Source of the DNA: Patellaria atrata CBS 101060
Taxonomy: Eukaryota; Ascomycota; Dothideomycetes; Patellariales; Patellariaceae
Length of the DNA: 61,348 nt
Assembly: GCA_010093705.1 (NCBI GenBank)
Contig: MU006111.1
Span: 263,244 to 324,591 of the forward strand
Reading direction: 5' to 3'
Made by a program: the position numbers and the translations under genes. Every line of letters begins with the position of its first letter. Within the stretch, counting starts at the first letter, position 1. This document shows, piece by piece, positions 9,036-22,948 of the stretch. The notes under the pieces were generated by a model, which did not search any database, was not told where the DNA came from, and worked only from the letters and a program-made list of their open reading frames with translations.

Positions 9036-9570
9036 TATTATAATAGAAATCTATATTTATTAAAATAGAATTAAATAAATTTAGAAATATATTTAACTTT
9101 TTATTTAATATAATTAACTATAAAGATAAATTTAATAAAATAATAAAATATATATAATAAAAATATTTTAAATTAATAATATAATTTATTAACTTTTTAA
9201 TTTTAAGTAATATTTATAATAAAATAAAATATATTATATAGAAATAATATAATAAATAAAGTTAAATTTAAAATTATAATATTTAAATTTATAAATAAAA
9301 TTAATAATAAAAATAATTATAAAAAATCTAAATATATAAAAGAAAAACTATTTTTAAATATTTTTATTCTTTATAATTAATTTAATATATTTATATTTTA
9401 ATTATTTTAATTATTAGTTATTTATAATAATTAATATAATTAATAATTATTATTTAATTATTTTAATTATTAATTATTTATAATAATTAATATAATTAAT
9501 AATTATTATTTAATTATTTTAATTATTAATTATTCACGATAATTAATATAATCGATAATTATTATTTAAT
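9036..9570 (-). mobile_element. Family 3 LTR, minus strand, left part (535 bp)
   Basis: Reads as the reverse complement of the 639-bp LTR of the element at 30829-38301, including its minisatellite (about 9400-9570). It is interrupted at 9570 by the family 2 element with duplicated TTAAT; the remaining 104 bp resume at 22845-22948. The two parts sum to exactly 639 bp, so the LTR was complete. Flanking bases (CTTAA left, TAAAG right) are not a duplication, so it is either a solo LTR whose flank rearranged or the relic of a longer element. Confidence 0.8.
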
Positions 9571-9842
9571 TATAATAATATATTATAATATTAATTCTAT
9601 ATTTTCTATATTAAATATTTAATTTATTTATAAAAAATCTTTATTAAATTAAATATAAAAAAGATTTTTAAATATTAATTAATTAAATAAAAGATAATTA
9701 GACTAAAATTTAATAAAATAAAATTATTATATATAAATATTTAATTTATAATATTATTATTTCTTAACTTAATCTTTATATTTAGTAATTAATAATAAAG
9801 ATAATTAAAATATAATTATTATAATTATATTATATTATTATA
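9571..9842 (+). repeat. 5' LTR of the family 2 element (272 bp)
   Basis: Starts TATAATAATATATTATAATA and ends TATTATATTATTATA. It has the same length as the 3' copy. It is followed by TTAGATTAA, the probable remnant of the primer-binding site, shared with family 1. Confidence 0.85.
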
Positions 9843-12800
9843 TTAGATTAAATTTATCTTTAATAGTTTCTAAAAAAGTGATATAATATTTTAACTAAAA
9901 TATAATATTAATTTAGCTAATAAATAATTATTAAATTAATTAGAAATTTATAAATAATTAAATTCTATTAATAATAAAATATTTAATATTTAAAAGTATT
10001 AATATTAATAATAATAATAATTTAATATTTAAAAAAAATTAAAATTAATAAATATAAATTATTTAAAAAGTAAATATTATAGTAAATTAAATAAAATAAT
10101 TAAATCTTTAATAATCTTAATAAAATAAATAGATAATAAATTAATTATAAATTTAAAAATAAAGAGTAATATTAAATTAAAAGAAAAAAAAATATATTAA
10201 TATAAATTAATATTAAAAGTAATTAATTAATAAATTACTAATAATATTTTAAAAGCGGATTTATAAAATCTATTAAAAGAAATCTCTAAAATAATAAAAG
10301 AAAGAAAATCTTTTAAATATATTATTATTATAAATAATTAAAACGTTAATATAATCGATAAAATAAAGAAATAGATAATTAAAAATTTAGATTAATTTAT
10401 AATAAAGTATTTTTATATAAAAGTAAAGTTTATAATTTAAAAGATATAATTTAAAAAGATAATAAATCTTATTAATAAGATAATATTTAATTTATAGCTA
10501 AAGCTATAAATATATTAAATAAATAAAGAAATTATAAAATATTTTTAAAATAAAATTAATAATTTAAAAAGATAAATTAAATAGTTTAAATTAAATTAAA
10601 AAAGTATTTAATTTAATAATAAATTTAATAATAAAGAATTATTAATATTATATAATTATAATAATTAAGTTAAAATAGTTAATTTAATTAAAAACTTTAA
10701 AAGTAAAGACGATAATAAGATAAAAAAGTTCCTTAATTTATTAAAATTAATCGATAATAAAAAACTAATCTATAAAAAGTAGAAAAATAAGATAAATAAT
10801 AAACTTTATATTAATAATAATTAGTTTTAAAATAAAAGAGTAAAAACTATCTATATTAAAATATAAATTAATAATAAGATAGTTAAATATATATACTTTT
10901 TCTTAAAATTAGAGAAAAATAATATAATTTTAATAAAATTAATAAGATTTCTAAACTAAATCTATAAAAATTTAAATAAATAATTAAAAGTTAAAGATAA
11001 ATTAAAGAAATTAAAATAAGATTATTTAATAAACTTTTTAAAGTTTTAGTCTATTTTTATTTAGTTAGCTAATAAAGCTAAATTATTATATAATTAATAG
11101 AAAGAGAAACTTTATAATAAATTTTATAATAGTTTAAAATTAATAATAATAGAAATTATAAATAATAACGAAATTAGCTTCTAAAAGTATTATAATAAAA
11201 TTATAATATAAATATAAAAGTTAAAAAGATTAGATAAAGCTAATAAAGTTAATAGAAAAAATTAAAAATATAATAAATTAATTAAAATAATTTTTATTTT
11301 AATAATAATAAATAGAATTTTATATTAATTAAAAAGTAAAGAAACTATCTTATTTATAATATTATAAATAATAAAGTAAATTATAATTATTTAAAAGTTT
11401 ATAGATAATTATTTTAATTATAATAAAGTTAAATATAAAATATTAAAATACTAGAGATTAAAGAAGATAATTAAAAGAAAATTAATTTAAAAAGATAAAT
11501 ATTAGAGTTTAAAGTCTAATTTAAAATTAAATTTAAAAAATAAGAAATTTTAAATAAAAACTTTATATTAAAGTTAATAATAGAAGTATTAATAATATTA
11601 ATTAATAATTTAATATTAGAAAAGTTATTTATAATATTATATTAAATCTTAAAAAATAGAATTATAATATAACTTAAGACCTTAATTAATATTAAAGTTT
11701 AAAAGTATATTTTATTAAATAAAAGATAGTTACCCGCTTTAAAATAATATCTTAGAATTAAAATTAGAAAGATAAACTAAAAGATTAAAGTTAATATTTT
11801 TAATAATTTAAAAATAGTATTAATTAACTAAATATTTAAGATAAGCCTTATAATTAAAGAATAAAAATAATTAATATTAATTATAATAATAAATATAGAT
11901 TATAATAATATATTTATAGATAAAAAGTAATTTTTTAAAATTAATAACTTATTTAATTATAAATATTATCGAATTATTTAACTAAAATAGACTATTATAA
12001 TTAAAAACTAATAATAAAATATCGTGATTTTAAAGAATAAACTATAAATTTAAACTAATTTATAATATTAATTTAATATAAAATAATAAGATAAAGTTAT
12101 TAATAAATAAGAATATAATTAATAGAAAGTATTAATTAATTAAAAAAGAAAACTATAATTATTTTAATAAAAATAATTAAGTTTATAAGCTAAAAATATT
12201 AGCTTTAATCTTTAAAAGATAAAATTAGAATTATCGAATCTAATAAAGAAAAAGATATTAAAACTTTTTAAAAAACTAAAATTAAAGTTAAATAAACGAG
12301 TTAATATTATTAAAATCTATATAAATATTTATTTAATTAATAGAGAAAACTATTTAAGAAATATAAAATATAAAAATATTATTATAAATATTATAAATCT
12401 ATATAAGATTAACTTTTTAATATAAAATTAACTCTTAAAAAATAAAAACTCTTTAAATAAAGATAAAAATATTTATAAAATAATAATTTATAAAAAATTA
12501 TTTAAGAAATACTATTATTTAGTTTATATATTCTTAAAATTTATATTTAATAAACTATTATTACTTAAAAAAGATATAAATTATAATATAATATTAAATT
12601 AAAATAATAATCTTACTATTAACTTTTTATATAATATATCTATCGAATATTTATAGTTAATAAAAAACTATTTAAAGAAATATTTTTAGAAGAGATTTAT
12701 TATTTTAAATAAAGTATTATATACGTCTTTAGTATTATTTATTAAAAAGTTAAAGGAAGATTAAAAATTTTATATTAATTATAAAAAGCTAAATAGTATT

Positions 12801-13526
12801 ATTAAGAAAGATAAGTATTTATTATCTCTAATTAAAGAAATATTAATATATCTTTAATAAGTAAAGATATTTATAAAACTTAATATAAAATAAATATTCT
12901 ATTAAATTTAAATAAAGAAGTTAATTAAAAATCTTACTATCTTTTAAATAAAATATAAATTATTTAAATATAAAATACTATTTTTTAAATTATATAATAG
13001 CTTAACTTTATTCTAATAATTTATTAATAAGGTATTCTTCTAATATTTAAATAATTTCTATATAATATATATTAATAATATATTAATTTATTTTAAATAT
13101 TTACTAGAGTATTAAATCTATATTACGAAAATATTAAAAGTATTAATTAAAATTAATCTATAAACTAATATTAAGAAAAGTAAATTTTATATAATAAAGA
13201 TAAAATTTCTTAACTTTATTATTAGTATTAACGAAATAGTAATAAATTTAGAAAAGATTAAAATAATCTAAAATTAGAAATTATTAATAAATATAAAAGG
13301 AATTTTATTATTTAATAAATTCTATAACTTTTATTAAAAATTCTTAAAGAAATTTAGACGAGTTATATAACTATTAATAATATAAATATAAAAAGGGATT
13401 TAGAAACTATTTAAATAGAAAGAAGAAAAGGTATTTAAGAAAATAAAAGAGTTAATTCTATTAAATTAAATATTAATATATTATAACTCTTTATTTAAGA
13501 TAAAAATTAAGTCTAACTATAATAAT
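9843..13526 (+). pseudogene. RIP-destroyed gag-pol (5' part) of the family 2 element
   Basis: Leader and gag cover about 9843-11600; protease and reverse transcriptase follow. The RT fingers and palm relic is readable at about 12700-12850 (conserved KxxKY and LPLI-type strings) and the YxDD box is degraded to YINN near 13065-13080. Stops come from C-to-T and G-to-A changes on both strands. RNase H is cut at 13526 by the nested element and continues at 20063. Confidence 0.75.
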
Positions 13527-13724
13527 TATAATAGTATAACGATTATAAAGAATCGAATTAGATTATAACTAGTATAACTTAACTATAATATAAAGAGATT
13601 AAGTTAAAGAAAAAAGAAGTTATAATCGCGCGATCTATTAGTATTAAGTATATAATAGTAAAACCTTAACGCGACTACTACTAATAAAGGAAAGTAGGAA
13701 ATAATAATCTATAATATTATTATA
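13527..13724 (-). repeat. 3' LTR of the nested family 1 element (198 bp)
   Basis: Reverse complement of the family 1 LTR. The polypurine tract remnant (AGAAGAGGAGA on the minus strand) lies just inside at 13725-13740. Confidence 0.88.
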
Positions 13725-16700
13725 TTATCTCCTCTTCTAAAAGTAGAAATCGCTAATTAGTTACGGATTTCTACGATAATATTCGCCTTATCTATACTTA
13801 TTTTTAATATTTTTAAATTTAAGCTAAATCTTTCTTCTTAACTTTATTATCGTCTAAATATAGTTCTAGTTTATAGTTATCGATCTAATAGACTTTAAGC
13901 TATATATTTAATTAGATTAGAGGTCTAACGTCTAATAATCTCTTATTATAAAACTTCTTTATCTTATATAGGGCTCCGATAAAATTTAAGACTAGATACT
14001 ACGTATTATTAGAGTTATAATCTATTTAGTTTATTTTATATTATAGTTAACTTTATACGATACGGCTAGTTAATATCTTATTAACTTCGTACTTTAGTTC
14101 CCCGTTAATCTTAACTAGTAGAGGTGGTTCTAGTTACTAGTCTAAAAGTGAATTTATAATAGCCTTTCTTAGTTTATCCGCGTGAAACACGTTCGATATC
14201 TTTATATTAGGTGGTAGATCTATTATATAGGAGTATCTCTTTATACTAGTAATTTTATACGGTCTAGCGTTTTAGTAGTCTAGTTTAACGCTTAGTCTAT
14301 CTAAAGTTTAGCTCTTCCGAGTGATAAAGATATAATCGCCCGGCCTAAAGTCTAGCTCTCGATAGTACTTATTAGCTACTTTAGCTTATATTACTTATAT
14401 CTAAGCTAAGTTCTCTCTAGCCTACTTAATAGTATTATAAGTTTATTTTATAAACTATTATATCTCTTCTTAATTTATATAATCCTTAATAGTCTTATAG
14501 CTATCTAGGTTAGTACGTTTATACTAATTAAAGTGTATTTATAGTTTATATCCGAGTTCTAATTTATATAGTGAGATACCCGTTAATTTATAGATTAGCG
14601 TTATTTAAGTGAAGTCTATAGTTAGTATTAATTCCGACTAGTTATCTTAGTAGTAGTTTATAAAAAGGTATAATCTTAAGTTAATATATTAGTTTATAAT
14701 CTCTATACTATTATTTATCTAGAAGTGATATACCGTAGATAGCTTCTACTTAACTCTTATTAGTTTATATAGCTTATCTATAAATATCGAGATAAATTAG
14801 GGTCCTCGGTTAGATATTACTGTTTTAAATATATTATATATTCTCTATACGTATTCGTAATATAGCTTAGCTATTAATTTAACGGATATATCTTATTTAT
14901 AAAGTATAGAGATAGTTTATTTTTTAAGTCTATTAACGATAATAAAGATTATCTTAAATCTATATTTATCTTTTAAAAATAACTTAAAGTCGAACGCTAT
15001 ATACTACTAGTATTTATCTCTAATCGGTAAAAGTTTTAGTAAGCCTAGAGCTTTATCTCTCGATATATATATTCAGCGGTATATATAATAATTTCGTACG
15101 TATCTCTTTATATTAACTATTAGGCCTAGTTAATAGTATTAATCTTTAATTAGATCTTTTATTTTCTATACTTTTAAATATTTAGTTACTAGGGTATTAT
15201 AAATATCTCGGAGTAGGTATATATAAAGGTTACTAATATCTAGTACTATTAACCGGTTAAACTATAATAGTAGATCTTCGCGGATATTCTAGTACTTTTC
15301 TCTTATCTTAGCTTACTTTTAAAAGGGGGCTAGCGATTTATACGTTCTATTCTTTTAGATAATCTTATCGATAAGTTTAATTAATAATAACCGCTTTATT
15401 AGTATTTCTTAAGACCTTAAAACTAGCTATTTATATAATTCGGAATCGCTCTTCTCTATATTAGGTTTTAGCTAATTTATAATAGTTCTAAGTCCTCTTC
15501 TTTCCTCTCTTCCGATTCTATAATTTCCCGGGTCGGACTAGGGCGAATTAGATATAATACCTACTCGGTTTTAGTTTAATATAATTAGTTTAACTATACC
15601 TTTCTCCTTCCTAGATATATATCTTATCGGTTTTATTATCGTGATAAAAGGTGTTAAGAGCTTAACTAAAGCACCTTTAGGTGTAGTAAAAGTATAAATA
15701 TAAGCTTAATTAAATTTTATAAAAAGAAAGTTTATAGTTACTATTATCTATAAATAAAATAGTATCTAGGTTTATACGATAATATCTTTCTCTTTAATTA
15801 TCTTAAGATTCTTCTATTTTTAAGATAAAGTATTAGCGACTATATTCTCTATTTTAAGCTAATACTTAATCTAGAAGTGAAAGTTAGCTAAAGTCTCGCT
15901 TTAATAAGTTTACCGTACGTTAAGTAACTATTTTATTATAAAGTATTCTAGAGCTTAATAGTTAATAATAATAGTGAAGAGTATTTACTATAATCCTATT
16001 AATATACTCTTTTATTTAGCTAGTACTTTTACGATAGCGAGTATCTTTTTATTATAGATCTTATATCTTAATTTAGACTCCGAAAGCGTTTTAGTCTAAA
16101 AGATAATAAGTCTTCATTTATCGTTATACTTCTATAAGATAGTTATAGCTATTACCCTATTATTATAATTTAATTCGACCTTAATTTCTAGTAAAGAGCT
16201 ATAATACGCTATTACTTAGTCTAATAATATTAGTTATTTTACTCTTTTAAAGACCTTACGTTCTTTTAGCTTAAGCGGTTACTAAAGTACTTCTTTTTTA
16301 ATACGGCTTATTAATAGCTATATTACTTATTTAAACTTATTAAGGAACTTTTAGTAGAAGTTATAAAATTTAATAAAAAATTATATATCTTTAATATTTA
16401 TTAGTAATTATTAATTCCGGATTACTTCTATTTTCTCTAAGTTTATAGCTAAATCGTTTATATTAATAATAAATTTAAGAAATCTTATCTTAATTACGTG
16501 AAACTCGCTTTTCTTAATATTAATCTATAGGCTAGCTTTAGCTAACACTTTTAACACCTTAATAACGTACGCTCTATACTTTATCGGGTATATAAAATAG
16601 ACTAGAATATCGTCTATATAGATTATATAAAAGTTATCTAAATATTTAAAAAGAGCCTTATTAATAAACTATTAAAAAGAGATAAGGCTATTATATAGAC

Positions 16701-19700
16701 TAAATAATAATACCTTATATTTAAAGAAGTTATACCGAGTTTAGAACGTAGTAAGATTTTTAGCTAACTCTATTATCTATATCTAATAGAATACTTATTA
16801 TACGTTAAATTTCGTGAATATTTTTACGCGTTATAGCCGGATTAATATCTCTTTTATAAATAGTAATAGGTACTTATCTTTCTTAATAATATTATTAAGC
16901 TTTTAATAGTTTATATAAAATCTTTAACCACTACCTAACTTCTTAATAAATAATACTAGAGATATATATAGTGCCTCGTTTAACTTAATAAATCCTTTTT
17001 AAAGATACTTTTTTAGGTAGTTCTTTATTAACTAAAGATATTTAATCGATATATTATATAACGGGTTTATTACTAGATTATTATCTTACTTTAATATAAT
17101 ATTATAATTAACTCTCTCTTAATAGAAAGATAGCTAGTCTAATATATACTTTAAGAATACGTAAAAGAGATAATAATACTCTATAAGTAGCTTTTCTAAT
17201 ATTATCGCCTTAAGTCTTTTCTCGTTATTTAGTAATAGATCTTTATCTTCCCTAAATCTATTTTAGATTAGAGAATTAATCTTATATAAACTTATAACTC
17301 TAATAATTATATCTAGTCTCTAAGTATTCTATAAGTAATCTTTAGTATTAACTATATAAATATTTAACTTTATTCTAGATATATCGATATATTAACTTAC
17401 TTTTAATTTCTTTAAAAGCTTTAAAGTCTTTTTTTCTATTATATTTAATAGCTTTATCTCTATTCTTTATATACTCGAATTTAGTTCTCGTCTTTATAAT
17501 CTCGATTATTTTTATTTAAATAGTATAGGCTTTTTCTTCTATCTAGTCTTAATCTTTAAACGTTATATCTTTTATTTATTAGATACTTTATCTCTTTATT
17601 CTATATTAATTTAATAGACTAGATTTATTATAATCTATAATTCTTTTTTTAATATTATAATATCTTATTACTAGTCCTTAATCGCTATAGCCTATAGTGG
17701 CTAGAAAATCGCGTTATATTTATAGTCTAGTAGGTCGTCTATTTTTAAAAATTACTCTCTTCTAATTAGTATATTAGTATAACCTATATTAATTATTAAA
17801 ATAGGAGTTTTCTATCACCTATTAATAAGTATAAGATTAACTTTAACTATCTCGTCGATTAATTCTACTATTAAGTTATTAAAACTCTTTATATTAATAT
17901 ATAGTATTTTCTTTAGCTTAATATCTAGTTATTATTTTAATATAGATAACTATTTTCTATTTAAAAGAATATACTTTTAAGCTTCTATATCGATTAAGGT
18001 CTTAAATTATATTATAATTTCGTTTCTTAATACTTAGTATAGTATAGTGAAAGGTTTCTCTATAATTAGATCGTTTATTAATATTCTTAATACTCCTACT
18101 AATAACTTTAAAGCGGAGTCTTTATTTAAGATTTCTTATTTTCTAGTTCTAATTTCTAACTTAATTCGTTTTACTCTACTTAAGTCGATTTAACCTCGGC
18201 TATCTTTCTTTATACTCGATAATTAGCTAATCGGTGCCCCGACTTACTATAGTTAAAGTAATTTCCCGTAAACTTTCGAACTATTATAATACTCTAGTCT
18301 ATTAATTATTATAGAGAAGTAATTATACTTAAAACTTTATTTAATTATTAAATTATAGTTCTATTTATTACTATAATATTTAAAGCTATTTTAATAATTT
18401 TATACTTCTATTACTTTTTTTATCACTTTTTTAACTTCTAACTTTACTTCTCTAGGCCTTATACTTAAAACGTTACTTATTAATAGAACTCTTTAAAACT
18501 AATATTATCGTTTACTATATTTAACGTTATAATCTATTATAGAGAATTATATAGCTTTTTATAAATCTCTTCTTTCTATTAGTCTTTAGATAATTTAGCC
18601 TTTATAACTAAATAGATAAAATCTAATTAAAATTTTATAAAGTTTATTAAATAATTTTAATTTAGCTTTTTTAGCTTATCTTTAACCTTAAGACGCCTAT
18701 TAAAGTCTTTATAAATTTAATAAATAAATCTAAGTAAATCTTTAAGTATAATAGTTTCGTTATTTTTTATTTTTAACTTTAAATATAGATATATCTAGTT
18801 AGCTAATTATTTATCTATTCTTATCTTAATATATACTACTTAATCTTTATCCTTTAAGTACTAGTTAATATTATACTTAAGTTTATCTATTAATTAACTT
18901 TTCTATATTTAGTAAATTAAATCTTTACTATTAATTAATATAGATAAGTCGGGAAATTTACTTAATTTATTATTTTTAATCTCTAAAGTTCTCGCGCTTT
19001 CTATTATATCTTTCGTTATAGCACGATTAGTTTAATTTTAATTAACCTATACTTATATTAGTTAATTATATAGGGCCTAATTTTTATTTTAAAGGTTCTT
19101 TATAATTTCCTTATTAACTTTATATATAACTATCTTCTATATTATCTCTTTATAATATTATTTAATTATCTTAGCTAATATCTTCACTTATTTCTTATAG
19201 ACTACTAATTATAATAGACTTTATAAATATTTTTCTACGAAATTATCTAAATTATCTTATAGTACTCGTTTAATATCTTTAATATTATTAATATATTCTT
19301 AATTTAAAATAGTTTTATATTCTAGCTTTTACCGTTTATATCTATTCTCGTATTATTATAGTATATCTTAAAGGTTCTCCTTAAATATTTCCTTTATAAT
19401 TAGTACATTAACTAGCGTGACTTTTAAGAAGCGTCGGTTATATCTAATACTTTTCCCTTTTAATTTAGTATTATACTTTATAATAAGGTGATTTATAGGT
19501 CTAATATCTCTTATAATATTTTCTTATATTATTATTTTTAATAGTTTAACTATCTTATAGTGGTTTACTCGTTATTAGTCTTAATACTTTCGAGTATTAG
19601 ATAAACTCGTAATCTTTAGTCTTAATACTTTTAAGTATCGAGTTTCTCTCGTTATTATTAGTCTTAATACTTTTAGGTGTTAGATAAACTTATAATCTTT

Positions 19701-19859
19701 AGTTTTAATACTCTTAAGTATTAGGTTTCTCTCGTTATTATCGATCCTAATACTCTTAAATACTAGATAAACTTATAGTCTTTAATCTTAATACTCTTAA
19801 GTACCGGGTTAGAATATTATATTACCTTTTTAAGGTTATAGTGGTAGAACTTAATCTAA
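13725..19859 (-). pseudogene. RIP-destroyed gag-pol of the nested family 1 element
   Basis: Reading the minus strand from 19859 down: leader with an 80-83-bp tandem repeat, gag with CCHC knuckle (about 18250), protease, reverse transcriptase with YIDD (about 16600), RNase H (about 15900), integrase (about 14900-14400) and a chromodomain relic close to the 3' LTR. Numerous stops come from TGG/CAG/CAA-type codons altered at CpA or TpG. Not translatable. Confidence 0.75.
19571..19816 (-). repeat. 80-83-bp tandem repeat in the family 1 leader, three copies
   Basis: Copies begin at 19571, 19651 and 19734, each starting GTTATTA on the plus strand and containing palindromic TAATACTT..AAGTATTA cores. 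The same repeat has about three copies in the element at 46319 and about two in the one at 24036. It lies between the primer-binding site and gag. Confidence 0.75.
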
Positions 19860-20057
19860 TATAATAATATAACGGTTATAAAGAATTAAATTAAATTATA
19901 ATTAATATAACTTAACTATAATATAAAGAGATTAAATTAAAGAAAAAAGAAGTTATAGTTACGTGATTTATTAATATTAAATATATAATAATAGAACTTT
20001 AACGCGATTATTATTAATAAAGAAAAGTAGGAAATAATAATCTATAATATTATTATA
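19860..20057 (-). repeat. 5' LTR of the nested family 1 element (198 bp)
   Basis: Same length as the 3' LTR. The divergence visible by eye consists of C/T and G/A differences. Confidence 0.88.
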
Positions 20058-20062
20058 ATAAT

Positions 20063-22567
20063 AGAGTTACTATAATAATTATATTATAGCTTTATAAATA
20101 TATTTAAAGACTAATTACCTTCTAAATTAAGATATTATTAAAAATAAAATTAAGATATAAAATCTATAATAAGAAAATACTAGTTATAATAAAAGTATTA
20201 GCTAAATAGAGAAATATATTAGTAAAATTATAATAAGTTCTTTTTATTATAATTATTAACTATAAAATACTAGAATATTTTACTATAAAATAATTATTTA
20301 ATATTAGATAAATTTAATAGAGTAAAACTCTCTCTAATTATCACTTTTAAATCACGTATTAGCTTAAAACCTAAAATATTATAATAAATATACTCTTCTA
20401 TAAATAAAAAGATTTAAAAATAACGAAAAATAAAGATATTATAATATAAATTTAGATATTAATCGACTTAAATATAATAATAATATCTCTTTAATTTTTA
20501 ATAAAATAATAATTACTATTTAAGAAGATATTTTAGAATAGTAAGAAATATATAACTTTTAAAGAGAAGATAGTAAAAAAGTATATTTTAAAGTTAAGGC
20601 CTAAAATCTAGATAATAATAATTAAGAAGATAGCGATAATCGAGTCTTTATAAAAGATAAAAGAAGCTAAAGCTTAAAACTAAGAATCTATAATAATTAA
20701 AATCTTAAAAGGAAGAAATAATATATTAAAGAAGTATATTAATCTCGATTTTAGATTAAAGTTTATATCTATTTACTTTATAATTCCTATTATAACTAAA
20801 AAAGAAAAGGAAGTTAGATATAAAATAAAAGAAAAAGAAGATATATCTATAAATTTAAAATAATATATTTAAAATAAATTTAATTAGAAATAAAAGTTAC
20901 TAGTAATATACTTATTAATAGATTAAATATTAGAAGTAAATTGAAAATATAACTTTCTATTAATATATTAAAAGTAAATTAAAGTTAAAAAGAGATATTA
21001 AAAATTATAAAATAATTTATTTATTAAATTTAATAGATTTATAGTTTTAAACGTAAATAATCTTAAAATATATTTAATATAAGATATATATAACGTATTA
21101 ATTATAGAATATCTAGGAATTAAGAAGATAAAAGAATTAATTTAAATATAATATTATTAGTCTAGATTAGTAACTAATATAGATAAATATATTTAAAACT
21201 ATTATATCTATTATCGAATATATATATTAAGAGATAAAACTCTCGATTTACTAAAATCACTATTAATTAAAGATAGATATTAATAATATATCGTCTTTAA
21301 CTTTAAATTATTCTTTAAGAATATATATAGATTCGAAATAATATTTATAATAGTAAATTAATTAAAAAAGAAAGTAATCTTATTTCTTTATATTAAAGAT
21401 ATCTCGATTAAGATAGCTATAAAGTTATATTATAAATATATATAACGGATATATAATATACTAGAGATAATAATATTAGATTATAATCTATAATTTATTT
21501 CTATATTTATAAATAAGCTTTATAAATTAATAAAAATAAAATAAAAACTATTTATAATTTACTATTTATAAATAAATAAAGATATAAAGATTATTAATTA
21601 ATATATAAATTTATAGCTTTAATTCTTTATAAATTACTATTAAAGTAATTAATTAAAGTTATTATTTATAATAGACTTTATTTAAACTATATTAGTTTAT
21701 AAATTAATAGATATCTCTTTTTATAAATTAAAATTTAGTTATTAATTATAAATATATTTTAATTAGTAAGAGTGGATAAATCTTAATATATATAAAATAG
21801 TTTAAAAAAAGATAAGTAAAAAGAAAATTTAACTATTTATAAAATATATCTATAATATTATTAAATAGATAAGGAATAATCTAGAAAAGATATAGATAAT
21901 ATAAATAAAATCGACTAATAAATATCGAAGAGAACTAGATTTTAGATTAAAAGATTATATCTTTATCTTATATAAAGGCTAAATATTAAATAGGCCGAGT
22001 ATTAAACTAAACTATTAAAATATAAGTCTATATAAGATAATAAAAATAAAGAAATACTTTTATATAATTAACTTATTTACTAATATAAAGATATCGAATA
22101 TATTTTATATAAATAAACTTTATAAAGTATCGATAGACTTATTACCTAGATAATAACTAGAATTATCACTATTAATTAAAATAGACGGCGAGCCTAAATA
22201 TAAAATAAATAAAATCTTAGTAAGTTATATCTCTCGCGGTAAGTTATAATATAAAGTAAATTAGATTAAATATAATCTTAATAAGATATAATATCTAGCT
22301 AATAATTTTATTAGAGTATTATATAAGCTTAAAAAATTTTATAATTAAAGATTAACTAATATTAAACTATTAATCTAATTTAAAGAATAACTTTAAGCCT
22401 TTAAATCTAAGATAGAAGTAAAGCTATATAATAATAATAATATAATTAAAAAGAAAGGGCTTATATAGATTTTAAAATATCGTAAATAGATAATAAATCG
22501 CGTTATAAAATATTATTAATATTATTATAAAAATTAAGGCCGATTTCTATTATTAAAAAGGAGATAA
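20063..22567 (+). pseudogene. RIP-destroyed pol (3' part) of the family 2 element
   Basis: Continues the interrupted RNase H after the nested insertion, then integrase (about 21100-21800, with relics of the zinc-binding region and core), and a chromodomain-like end near 22240-22330 (LQYKVNWI then NNFIRVLYKLKKFY). A polypurine tract (AAAAAGGAGA) precedes the 3' LTR. Confidence 0.72.
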
Positions 22568-22839
22568 TATAATAATATATTATAATATTAATTCTATATT
22601 TTCTATACTAAATATTTAGTTTATTTATAAGAGATTTTTATTAGATTAAACGTGAAAAAGATCTTTAAGCGTTAATTAGTTAAATAGAAGATAATTAGAT
22701 TAAAACTTAATAAGATAAAATTATTATATATAAATATTCGACTTATAATATTATTATTTCTTAACTTAATCTCTATACTTAATAGTTAATAATAAAGATA
22801 ATTAAAATATAATTACTATAATTATATTATATTATTATA
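22568..22839 (+). repeat. 3' LTR of the family 2 element (272 bp)
   Basis: Direct repeat of 9571-9842 with the same termini; followed by the TTAAT duplication at 22840-22844. It keeps more C and G than the 5' copy. Confidence 0.85.
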
Positions 22840-22844
22840 TTAAT

Positions 22845-22948
22845 TATATAATTCTTTATTATTTATTTTATTTATAATTTCTTTAAATAGTATTTCTTTC
22901 TTCTCTTTACTTATTATCTATATATTCTTATAATTTATAGCTATAATA
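22845..22948 (-). mobile_element. Family 3 LTR, minus strand, right part (104 bp)
   Basis: Completes the 639-bp LTR begun at 9036. Ends CTATAATA, the reverse complement of the family 3 LTR start TATTATAG. Confidence 0.78.

Larger units (their letters stand above)
13527..20057 (-). mobile_element. Family 1 Ty3/Gypsy chromovirus, full length, nested in family 2
   Basis: 6,531 bp on the minus strand with 198-bp LTRs at 13527-13724 (3') and 19860-20057 (5') and 5-bp duplications ATAAT at 13522-13526 and 20058-20062. It splits the RNase H region of the family 2 element. It is among the least decayed copies: CpG is common and the reverse transcriptase box is still YIDD at about 16595-16621 (minus), although other codons are stops. 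The zinc-knuckle relic lies at about 18230-18271. CpA and TpG are almost absent except in CAC/GTG. Confidence 0.9.
9571..22839 (+). mobile_element. Family 2 Ty3/Gypsy chromovirus, full length, split by a family 1 insertion
   Basis: Two 272-bp LTRs (9571-9842 and 22568-22839) in direct orientation, flanked by TTAAT at 9566-9570 and 22840-22844. Without the nested element (13527-20057) and its 5-bp duplication the element is 6,733 bp. LTR ends read TATAATA..TATTATA, as expected if TGTAATA..TATTACA lost TpG and CpA to RIP. Pol order on the plus strand is reverse transcriptase (about 12700-13400, with KKDKYLLSLI and YINN in place of YxDD), RNase H resuming after the nested element at about 20060, integrase (about 21100-21800), and a chromodomain relic near 22240-22310 (LQYKVNWI). 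Every frame is full of stops, so it is inactive. Confidence 0.88.
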
